Shown in pieces: positions 6,725 through 12,596 of a DNA stretch of 16,127 bases. The translations under genes and the position numbers were made by a program. Below the pieces are notes generated by a model that worked only from the letters and a program-made list of their open reading frames with translations, ran no database searches and was not told where the DNA came from. Each line of letters opens with the position of its first letter. Position 1 is the stretch's first letter. Origin of the DNA: Micrococcales bacterium (GTDB lineage: Bacteria; Actinomycetota; Actinomycetes; Actinomycetales; Cellulomonadaceae); the NCBI GenBank assembly GCA_009783975.1, contig WRCL01000007.1:1-16127 (forward strand), in the 5' to 3' direction.

Positions 6725-7286
6725 TCATGTCTCGGGTGGAGATCCACACCTATCGCAAGACGCCCATCTGGGCCATCAAACGCTCGACCATGTGCCGCAC
6801 GCACCAGCCGCTGTCACCGGACCCGACGAGGTTGTCGATCGCCGATCGCGGGGAAGCGCGAAATGAGTGATGGCGCGCCCAGCACACGACGCACGCCTGC
6901 GGCCCCCGGTGGGCGCGGCGTCGTCGCCCCTCACCTCCAGTGAGGCTATCGTCGACCGGCTGGCGACGACCGCATCGGCCGTACGTCGTGTTCTGGCAGC
7001 ACCATACGCCGAGATTGGCTCGACGGGGTTTGTCGGCAATGTCCAGGTGCGGGCGCAAAGCGGTATGTTTCTCACCGGAATGGGTTAGGCGGCGGTATCG
7101 TCCTGGGCGAACTCGCTGGTCACTGCACCGCGGACACCAGGGCATCGGTACCCGAAATGTCGGCAGAGATCACGACGTCGCAAGGGTGGAAAACCCATTC
7201 GACGGGGCGGGAGGCACCCCCAGGTGGCCGCAGTCATCCTACAAATCTACGCTGGCCGGGCGGGTGAATGTGCGCGGAGGTGCATC
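6725..7286. other. Intergenic stretch, no confident gene; leader of the surface operon
   Basis: About 560 bp without a supported gene. Short frames exist on both strands. One minus-strand frame near 6753-6800 contains VRHMVERLMAQMG, which faintly resembles the VERLM helix of IS3-family transposases, but the rest does not follow. The part from about 6940 to 7090 seems less GC-rich than the flanking genes. The last 200 bp must contain the promoter of the operon starting at 7287. TACGCT (7248-7253) is a -10 candidate without a good -35. Confidence 0.4.
7176..7204 (+). other. Possible stem-loop in the operon leader
   Basis: CGTCG (7176-7180) pairs with CGACG (7200-7204), and inside it GGGT (7184-7187) pairs with ACCC (7193-7196), leaving the small loop GGAAA. 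It lies 80 bases upstream of the first gene of the surface operon and could be a leader structure. I do not recognise a riboswitch class in it. Confidence 0.3.
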
Positions 7287-7835
7287 ATGGAACGTCTGAC
7301 AAAAGCCGCGATCGCGACCGGTGGTGCGACGGTGCTGCTCCTTGGTGGCATCGGGACGGTCGCGTACTGGACCGACCAAGGCACAGCGACGGGGGGTTCG
7401 TTGACGTCCGGACAGCTGTCGCTCACCGACGGAACGTGCGACCCCTGGCAGTACGACCCGTCCGACGGTGGTGGTCCTGTCGTGCAGATCGTCCCAGGTG
7501 ACATCGTCGTGACCTCGTGCGAGTTCACGGTCGAAGGTGAAGGTGACCACCTGGCGGTGAGCGCCGAGCTCGACAGCACGCAGTTCTCGGACCCGGCGAA
7601 CAACCTTCTCGAGGCTGCGTTGGCACCGAACGTCGACAGCACCTTCACGCTCGACGGTTCACCGGTGCCGACAACCGGGGTGGCGCTGACGTCCGGGCCG
7701 CACACCCTCACCGTCGACGTGCAGGTGACGTTCCCGTACGGCGACGACACCGACCCGGGCAACGACACGCAGAACCTCACCGCGACGCTGGACGACGTGG
7801 TCATCACCGTCGTGCAGATGGACCCGATGGGGTGA
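7287..7835 (+). CDS. Exported protein with alternate (SipW-type) signal peptide
   Basis: A 182-residue secreted protein. The N-terminus MERLTKAAIATGGATVLLLGGIGTVAYWTD has the features of the alternate-type signal domains processed by SipW-like peptidases: a short basic start, one hydrophobic stretch (8-27) and the AYWTD boundary. The rest is an acidic, beta-rich extracellular domain with two cysteines (in TCDPWQ and TSCEFTV) that could form a disulfide. The ATG at 7287 has GGAGG (7276-7280) 6 nt upstream; a longer in-frame start at 7224 is rejected because the signal peptide begins here. It is the first gene of the operon, 13 nt before the peptidase. In Bacillus the analogous exported proteins (TasA group) are matrix fibre subunits; a matrix or surface role here is inferred. 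Confidence 0.82.
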   Translation: MERLTKAAIATGGATVLLLGGIGTVAYWTDQGTATGGSLTSGQLSLTDGTCDPWQYDPSDGGGPVVQIVPGDIVVTSCEFTVEGEGDHLAVSAELDSTQFSDPANNLLEAALAPNVDSTFTLDGSPVPTTGVALTSGPHTLTVDVQVTFPYGDDTDPGNDTQNLTATLDDVVITVVQMDPMG

Positions 7836-7848
7836 GCAGAGGTATCAC

Positions 7849-8406
7849 GTGCTCAACACACTGAGGTTCGTCTCGCGGGCGCTGGCCACCATCGTCGTGG
7901 TGGTGGCCGGTGCCGCGCTCGTGGTGGGGGTCGTCGTGCCCCGGTTCGCCGGGGCCACCACCTACACGGTGACGAGCGCCTCGATGGCCCCGGGCCTGCC
8001 GGTCGGGTCCCTGGCAGTCGTGCGGCCCACCAAGCATGTCGCGATCGGCGACGTCATCACCTACCAGCAGAGCTCGGGCGAGGCCCGCGTTGTCACGCAC
8101 CGGGTCGTGGGCGTCGGGATGAACACCGACGGTCGGGTCGCCTACACCACCCGTGGTGACGCGAACGGTGTGAACGACGCAGCCCTCGTCCGCCCTGAGC
8201 AGGTGCACGGTGTGCTGTGGTACCACGTGCCGTACCTCGGCCGGCTCAGTGCGATGGTCGGCACCGGGCAGCGCCAGACGGTCGCCATCGGGTGCGCCGC
8301 GCTCCTCGTCGGGTACGCGGCCTGGCAGCTGGTGCTCACCGGCCGCGAACGACGCCATGCCCATACCAGCCGGTCACCTGTCCAGGACCTCGGGCGCTGG
8401 CCATGA
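7849..8406 (+). CDS. Signal peptidase I, SipW/ER type
   Basis: A 185-residue membrane-bound signal peptidase of the SipW/archaeal-ER type (S26B), which uses Ser-His(-Asp) instead of Ser-Lys. TM1 is at about 11-31. The catalytic Ser45 lies in TSASMAPGL (SMxP box), His84 in VVTHRVVGV takes the place of Lys, and Asp104 and Asp110 lie in TRGDANGVND. A second membrane helix is at about 145-164, followed by a basic cytoplasmic tail. The GTG start at 7849 follows AGAGG (7838-7842). The stop overlaps the next start as ATGA. Its position among four exported proteins, at least two with a YWTD or AWASW boundary, indicates that it is dedicated to them rather than the general signal peptidase. Confidence 0.93.
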   Translation: MLNTLRFVSRALATIVVVVAGAALVVGVVVPRFAGATTYTVTSASMAPGLPVGSLAVVRPTKHVAIGDVITYQQSSGEARVVTHRVVGVGMNTDGRVAYTTRGDANGVNDAALVRPEQVHGVLWYHVPYLGRLSAMVGTGQRQTVAIGCAALLVGYAAWQLVLTGRERRHAHTSRSPVQDLGRWP

Positions 8407-9413
8407 CCGGGGCGCCGGGCCTGGCGGTGGCGCTGTGCCTGGTGGTCTTCATGGGTGCCCCACCAGCGGTGAGGACAGTGGGGACGGTTCCTAGTGTCCT
8501 GCCTGGTCAGCGCGACGCACCACGGGAGGCTGCGAACCCAGGGCTGCTCCTTGCGCAGCCTGACACCGTGCCTGGGCCGCCCACCGTCGTCACCGACCCT
8601 GGACGGGTCGAGCTCAGCCTTGACGGGCTGACCTGGGGCCAACACCTCGCGGCCGACGTGTTCGCCACTCGCTGGTGGGTGCCTGGAGACGTCGTGACCG
8701 CGACCTTGTACGTGCGCACGACGTGCTCGCTGGGGTCGGCGCAGGCCGAGGCGAGGTTCGGGTCCCCTGACGCACCGGGGTTCGGCGACGGTCTGGGGGC
8801 ACGCACCCGCGTCGACGCCGGTACGTGGACGACGTCGCCATCGACCTTCACCCTGAGGCTCGGGCAGGTGGCCCAGCTTGACGTCGAGCTGTCCTTCTCC
8901 CCAGGTGCTGGCAACGACGCGCAGGGCGCGTCGGTCCCGCTGGTCATCGTCGTCACCGTCAGCTGCGACGACGACGAGCCCACGCCGCGACCGACAACCT
9001 CAACAGCCACGCCCACCAGCCCTGGGACGGCAGCGCGGCCCTCGGGTCCGGGCAAGACTGCGCAGCCCACAACGCCGGGGCCCGGCAAGACGTCGCATCC
9101 CACTGCCCCGGGACCAGGCACGACCACGCCGGGTCCGGCAGGTCCAGGCACCGCCGAGCCCGCCCCGCCTGCGCCCACAGCCCGACCGTCGACCCCGCGC
9201 CCGACCCACACAGCCCAGGCAACCCTCATCCCGGTGCAGACCCCCACAAAGACTGCCGCACCACCGCACTCGGATGGGGCAGCCCCCAGGCTGGCGGACA
9301 CTGGTGCCACCGTCGTGACCGTCGTGCTCGTCATCGTCACAGTCCTGCTCGCCGGGACGGGTGTGGCCTCGTTGGCGCAACGCCGGGCCCGGCCGGGAGG
9401 CCCTCATGGGTGA
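8403..9413 (+). CDS. Cell-wall-anchored surface protein with LADTG (class E sortase) motif
   Basis: A 336-residue protein. The ATG at 8403 overlaps the peptidase stop (ATGA). A signal peptide core (GLAVALCLVVFMGAP, about 6-20) is followed directly by a segment encoded by a REP-like repeat (about 24-38, RTVGTVPSVLPGQRD). A beta-rich domain follows (about 60-190) with C108 and C188. Next comes a Pro/Thr-rich stalk (192-290) with PGPGKT-like repeats, as in wall-spanning stems. The C-terminus is a classical sorting signal: LADTG (297-301), a hydrophobic helix (302-325) and an Arg-rich tail. LAxTG is the motif of class E sortases of high-GC Gram-positives. No sortase is encoded here, so a housekeeping one elsewhere must act. 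It probably presents or anchors the co-exported subunits (inference). Confidence 0.82.
   Translation: MTGAPGLAVALCLVVFMGAPPAVRTVGTVPSVLPGQRDAPREAANPGLLLAQPDTVPGPPTVVTDPGRVELSLDGLTWGQHLAADVFATRWWVPGDVVTATLYVRTTCSLGSAQAEARFGSPDAPGFGDGLGARTRVDAGTWTTSPSTFTLRLGQVAQLDVELSFSPGAGNDAQGASVPLVIVVTVSCDDDEPTPRPTTSTATPTSPGTAARPSGPGKTAQPTTPGPGKTSHPTAPGPGTTTPGPAGPGTAEPAPPAPTARPSTPRPTHTAQATLIPVQTPTKTAAPPHSDGAAPRLADTGATVVTVVLVIVTVLLAGTGVASLAQRRARPGGPHG
8472..8511 (+). repeat. REP-like hairpin, copy 3, inside a coding gene
   Basis: Stem AGGACA (8472-8477) and TGTCCT (8495-8500) enclose GTGGGGACGGTTCCTAG, followed by the tail GCCTGGTCAGC. Compared with the AAGACA/TGTCTT copies, the stem carries a compensating A-U to G-C change. 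It is read in frame as residues 24-36 of the wall-anchored protein. Confidence 0.78.
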
Positions 9414-9942
9414 GGAGCGCGTTCGTTCGCTGCGCCGGCTCGTCGTCGTCGGCGCCTTGGTCGTGGGTGCGGCGCTGTGCGGCACGGCCGCATGGGCAAG
9501 CTGGGCCCTGCAGGCAACCGCGACGGGCACCGCCGCAGTGACGTCCGGGACGCTGGACATGCAGGTCTCAGGTACCGACGGTGACCTCGCCGGACCGGGG
9601 GGCACCGCTGCGCTGCCGGGTCTGACACTGGCCGACGCCGACCCGGGCGCACACACATCGGCGAAGTTCACGGTCAACAACGCTGGGACCGCGGCGTTCA
9701 CGGTCGCCCTCACCGGCAGCGCCGACGGTCCCCTGGGACCATGGATTGGCACCACTGCCTGGTACGGCGCCACCACCAGCGGAAACACGTGCAGCGGTGG
9801 GACGACGACGTCGCCGACGGTCGCCGCCGGCGCAAGCGTGGACGTGTGCGTCGTGGTCACCTTGGGCACCAACGCTCCGGCGTCGGTCCAAGGGACCGCC
9901 GCGACGGTGACGCTCACCCTCACCGCGACGCAGGTGCCCTGA
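9406..9942 (+). CDS. SipW-dependent exported protein, TasA-like
   Basis: A 178-residue exported protein. The ATG at 9406 lies inside the last codons of the preceding gene (8-nt overlap) and has GGGAGG (9395-9400) 5 nt upstream. The N-terminus is basic (EERVRSLRR), followed by a hydrophobic stretch (LVVVGALVVGAALCGTAAWA, about 12-31). The boundary AWASW and the downstream TATGTAAVTSGTLDM are typical of SipW-dependent substrates. The mature part is a Thr/Ala-rich beta domain (LTLADADPGAHTSAKFTVNNAGTAAFTVALTG) resembling the TasA/camelysin fold. Two cysteines (in TCSGG and DVCVVV) may form a disulfide. Expected role: structural subunit at the cell surface; fibre formation is inferred from the TasA analogy. 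Confidence 0.8.
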   Translation: MGEERVRSLRRLVVVGALVVGAALCGTAAWASWALQATATGTAAVTSGTLDMQVSGTDGDLAGPGGTAALPGLTLADADPGAHTSAKFTVNNAGTAAFTVALTGSADGPLGPWIGTTAWYGATTSGNTCSGGTTTSPTVAAGASVDVCVVVTLGTNAPASVQGTAATVTLTLTATQVP

Positions 9943-10523
9943 TGGACGCCCCACCGCGCACCGGAGCCGGAGACTGTGGCGCTCACCATCACCGCGGGGT
10001 TGGTTCGCCCACGGGCGTCGGGTGCCCCGGCGCCTGGCGGGTGGTGCTCGGATCGGCGCTGCTCGCCGGTGCGGTTGTCGGGGCTGGGCTCAGCGCGCCG
10101 CCGGCACAGGCGTACTGGACTGACACCGGGACGATCACGAGCGGACCGTTCACCACCTGGGCGCTGACCGACGTGGCGTGCCCTGACCCGCAGTGGGGCA
10201 ACAACACTGTCGCGTCGTGGCAAGTGCCGTCGGGCAGCTCGTCGACCGTGTCGGTCGAGCTCGACCCGGCCAGCCCCGCGGTGACCGGGAACTCGTACTG
10301 GGCGACGAGCCTGGCGCCCGGCGCGCCGGTGACGACCACCAACACCAACGCCAGCTGGGGTGTGGGCACATACAGCTTGTACGAGACGGCGCATTTCTAC
10401 GGCACCTGGCAGGTGGTCGCCACATCCCCGGGGGGTCTGTGGACCGCGACGTCCGCCGGCACGTGGACCGTGTACTACACGAACTCGACGTCTGGTACGG
10501 CGACCTGCACCGTTGACCCGTGA
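9942..10523 (+). CDS. Exported protein with SipW-type boundary, last gene of the operon
   Basis: A 193-residue protein whose ATG overlaps the previous stop by one base (TGATG). The first 30 residues are polar and His-rich (DCGAHHHRGVG) before the signal core WRVVLGSALLAGAVVGAGL (32-50) and the APPAQAYWTD boundary. This is an unusually long n-region, so a start inside it is possible, but none with a better ribosome site is visible. The YWTDTGTITSG segment after the cleavage site parallels YWTDQGTATGG in the first gene of the operon, indicating a shared processing signal. The mature part is beta-rich and contains C80 and C189, which could bridge its ends. The exact function is unknown; co-export with the TasA-like protein suggests a minor subunit or cap (inference). 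Confidence 0.72.
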   Translation: MDAPPRTGAGDCGAHHHRGVGSPTGVGCPGAWRVVLGSALLAGAVVGAGLSAPPAQAYWTDTGTITSGPFTTWALTDVACPDPQWGNNTVASWQVPSGSSSTVSVELDPASPAVTGNSYWATSLAPGAPVTTTNTNASWGVGTYSLYETAHFYGTWQVVATSPGGLWTATSAGTWTVYYTNSTSGTATCTVDP

Positions 10524-10546
10524 TGGGCCGGGTCGCCGACCTGGGC
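10524..10546. terminator. Possible hairpin between convergent genes
   Basis: After the last operon gene, GGTC-GCC-GACC forms a short stem with partial extension into flanking GGCC blocks. It lies in the 55-bp gap between two convergent genes, where a shared terminator is expected. The stem is short and there is no U-run. Confidence 0.3.
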
Positions 10547-10578
10547 CTGCCGAGCCAGCCTAGTAGTCTGTGCGTCGG

Positions 10579-11799
10579 TCAACCGCCCCGGTCGACCAGC
10601 TCGTCGGCGCCGACCGCGCAGACCCGCGGGTCAACCAGGTCAGGTGTGAGCAGGTCGTCGTCGACGACGCCCAGGTCGCGGAACCGCCGTGCCGAGACGA
10701 GCACCCGGGTCTCCAACGACGCGACCGTCTGGTTGTACGCAGCCCCCGCTGACTCCAGTGCCCGCCCCAGCCGCGACATGTGCCCACCCATGGTCGCCAG
10801 GCGTCCGTGCAGCTCACGGCCCAGGTTGAGCACCACCTGGGCGTTGTCAGCCAGGGCGTCTTGGCGCCATGCGTAGGCGACGGTGCGCAGCAAGGCCAGC
10901 AGCGTCACCGGCGTGGCCACGACGACCCGCGCGTCGAAGGCGTGCTCGACCAGCCCCGGGTCGGCGTCCAGCGCCACCGACCAGAACGACTCGACGGGCA
11001 CGAACATCACGACGAACTCCGGCGCGGGGGAGAACTGCTCCCAGTACTGCTTGGCGGCGAGCGCGTCGACGTGGGTCCGCACCTGCCGGGCGTGCGCGGC
11101 GTACCCGGCGGCCCGCTCGTCAGGGTCTTCGGCCTGGGCCGCGGCCAAGAACCCCATGAACGGCGCTTTGGCGTCGACGACGACGTGTTTGCCCCCAGCC
11201 AGGTGCACGACCATGTCCGGCCGCAGCGCCCCGTCGTCGGTGCGCGTCGTGCTCTGTTCGGCGAAGTCCACCCGGTCGACCATCCCCGCAGCCTCGACGA
11301 CCCGCCGCAGCTGCACCTCACCCCAGCGTCCGCGGACCTGCGACCCGCGCAGCGCCGTGACCAGCTGGCCCGTCTCGTACCGCAACCCCGACGCCTCTTC
11401 GCGCATGGTCCGCACCTGTGCCCCCAGCAGCGCCTGCCCCTCAGCCCGCGCCTGTTCGGTGGTCGCCAACGTCCGGCGCACCTCGTCCAACGTCCGTGCC
11501 AACGGTTCGAGCACCTCACGGAACGCCGTGTCCCGCGCGGCCTGCTGCCCCGCCACAGAGCGTTGCTCAGCGACGAACTGCGCGGCGAGCCGGTCCGACG
11601 ACTGCGCCAACGCCTCGGCAGCCAGGGCCCCAGCCCGGTCGGCGTCCGACTGCGACAGTGCGTCCAGCCGCGCCTGCGCCGCCTGCGCCTGCACCTGGGC
11701 GTCACGCAGCTGCGCCAGCGTCCGCCGTCCGCCCGTCAGCCACCCGACCACCAACCCAAACCCGAGCCCGACCACCACACCAACGACGAGGTATCCCAT
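10579..11799 (-). CDS. rmuC: DNA recombination protein RmuC
   Basis: A 406-residue RmuC-family protein, whose Escherichia coli member limits recombination at inverted repeats. Layout: a single N-terminal membrane helix (GYLVVGVVVGLGFGLVVGW, 2-20), a long Ala/Gln/Arg-rich coiled coil (about 25-130), then the RmuC nuclease-like domain. That domain contains RGRWGEVQLRRVVEAAGM, RPDMVVHLAGGKHVVVDAKAPF and FVVMFVPVESFWSVAL. The ATG at 11799 is chosen because it begins the membrane anchor and has a GAGG/GGGGG run just upstream. The frame stays open to 11955, but that extension is encoded by REP-like repeats. It converges with the surface operon. Given RmuC's link to inverted repeats, its placement beside the palindromes is curious but probably coincidental. 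Confidence 0.93.
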   Translation of the reverse strand: MGYLVVGVVVGLGFGLVVGWLTGGRRTLAQLRDAQVQAQAAQARLDALSQSDADRAGALAAEALAQSSDRLAAQFVAEQRSVAGQQAARDTAFREVLEPLARTLDEVRRTLATTEQARAEGQALLGAQVRTMREEASGLRYETGQLVTALRGSQVRGRWGEVQLRRVVEAAGMVDRVDFAEQSTTRTDDGALRPDMVVHLAGGKHVVVDAKAPFMGFLAAAQAEDPDERAAGYAAHARQVRTHVDALAAKQYWEQFSPAPEFVVMFVPVESFWSVALDADPGLVEHAFDARVVVATPVTLLALLRTVAYAWRQDALADNAQVVLNLGRELHGRLATMGGHMSRLGRALESAGAAYNQTVASLETRVLVSARRFRDLGVVDDDLLTPDLVDPRVCAVGADELVDRGG

Positions 11800-11827
11800 A
11801 CCCCCATCCTCGCCCCAACCACCCACA

Positions 11828-11869
11828 CTGAAGACAGTGGGGACGGTTCCTATGTCTTGCCAGGTCAGA
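11828..11869 (+). repeat. REP-like hairpin, copy 4
   Basis: Stem AAGACA (11831-11836) and TGTCTT (11853-11858) enclose GTGGGGACGGTTCCTA, followed by the tail GCCAGGTCAGA. It lies 28 bp upstream of the rmuC start. Confidence 0.78.
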
Positions 11870-11914
11870 GCCCTGCCGTCAACGCGCGCGCTGGAGTGGC
11901 CGAATCTGGGTCGA

Positions 11915-11936
11915 GCCTGACCAGGCAAGACATAGG
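11915..11936 (-). repeat. REP-like copy 5, partial, inverted relative to copy 4
   Basis: The minus strand reads CCTATGTCTTGCCTGGTCAG, matching the distal half and tail of the family. The GGGGACGG half is missing. It faces copy 4 across 45 bp, forming an inverted pair of the kind seen in REPIN/BIME arrangements. Confidence 0.65.
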
Positions 11937-11943
11937 CTAGCCT

Positions 11944-12017
11944 CATCGAGGTCAACGGTTCGCATCGAGGTCAACGTGTCTTTACGTGGACCTCGACGCA
12001 AACCGTTGACCTCGATG
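11944..12017. repeat. 74-bp palindrome with a doubled CATCGAGGTCAAC core
   Basis: CATCGAGGTCAAC occurs at 11944 and 11963, and inverted as GTGGACCTCGACG (11986) and GTTGACCTCGATG (12005). Each arm therefore has two cores exactly 19 bp apart. The arms match at all but three of about 36 positions, around a short central loop. The architecture and spacing equal those of the 2512-2589 element, but the core is unrelated. The right arm abuts the remnant of the AbiEi gene. Confidence 0.82.
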
Positions 12018-12046
12018 CTTCATGACGATGGAGACAGTCTCGTGGC

Positions 12047-12301
12047 TCAGCGCCGCGTCGGGGTTGGACCGGTCCGTAGGAGGGCGACCTGCAATTGTTC
12101 GTCCTCAACTCCCGGCAGGTACGGGTATCGGTAGATGCCGTGTGCAACTCTCTCCAGCGCGCCGCGAGCGACCAGGTTGTCCACTGCAGCTGCCGTCACG
12201 CTCAGAGTGCGGATCGCCTGCTGGCGGGTGACCAGGCCGTTCTGGGTCTGCGCGAGGTCCCGCAGGACGTCGCGGGCGAGGGCTCCGCTGTGCGTGGACA
12301 T
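12047..12301 (-). pseudogene. Frameshifted, truncated AbiEi-type antitoxin (N-terminal domain)
   Basis: The open part encodes 84 residues. It contains the N-terminal winged-helix domain of type IV (AbiE) antitoxins: LVTRQQAIRTLSVTAAAVDNLVARGALERVAHGIYRYP, followed by the family's usual E-Y/D-x-QLQVALLRTG. The reading then goes TGPTPTRR and stops. One frame over, the DNA reads NPDAALSHETVSIV, which is what the family has next (PDAALSHETA-like). A frameshift near 12070 is therefore likely. Even that second frame ends within about 70 bp, where the 74-bp palindrome begins. Full-length AbiEi proteins are about twice as long or more. No AbiEii toxin gene is present. The ATG at 12301 gives the normal N-terminus. 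Confidence 0.7.
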
Positions 12302-12500
12302 GTCATAACTCGATCACTTCTGATGCCCTATTGGCAGCGAATCGTGCACGAAGACGCCTCCCAAGTGCCCGCCAGCGACAGGACCGGCGCGGATCCTGAC
12401 CACACTCATCGGGCTGTTGGCGACCATGGGTGCCGCGTGTTCGGCGTGGACCGCAGCGACGACGACCCCTGTACGGCACAGCCACGGCGCAATAGTCTGG
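12302..12500. other. Divergent intergenic region, nothing recognised
   Basis: About 200 bp between the AbiEi remnant and the CPBP gene. TAGTCT/AATAGT (12491-12498) just before the ATG at 12501 is a possible -10 element, with closer spacing than the other leaderless starts. No other feature stands out. Confidence 0.3.
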
Positions 12501-12596
12501 ATGACCGAGCCTGCCGAACGTCTGGACGCCGATGGACAGTATCTTGCGAGCCTGGTCCAGTGCCGTACGACGATCTGGGACGCCGCGCTCGGCTGA
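12501..12596 (+). other. 31-codon ORF overlapping the CPBP start, possible original N-terminus
   Basis: ATG at 12501 opens a short frame reading MTEPAERLDADGQYLASLVQ and then CRTTIWDAALG before TGA. Its composition looks more natural than the overlapping first 26 residues of the annotated CPBP frame. It ends exactly where the membrane-protein frame becomes protein-like. Either it is a small upstream ORF, or it is the true N-terminus separated by a one-base frameshift. Confidence 0.35.

Noticed and set aside
6750..6860. IS3-family transposase remnant
   Set aside because: Only about 13 residues (VRHMVERLMAQMG) resemble the family; flanking residues do not, so no element is called.
6867..7088. 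Small plus-strand protein of 73 residues
   Set aside because: No ribosome site, no recognisable motif, and a competing antisense frame of equal quality.
7120..7210. c-di-GMP (GEMM) riboswitch before the surface operon
   Set aside because: A few letters resemble the consensus, but the conserved CGCAAAGCC-type core and second stem could not be aligned.
10780..11940. Plus-strand open frame of 386 codons
   Set aside because: Antisense shadow of rmuC, rich in His/Arg/Pro with no recognisable domain.
11800..11955. Upstream extension of RmuC
   Set aside because: It is encoded by REP-like repeats and precedes the membrane anchor that normally starts the protein.
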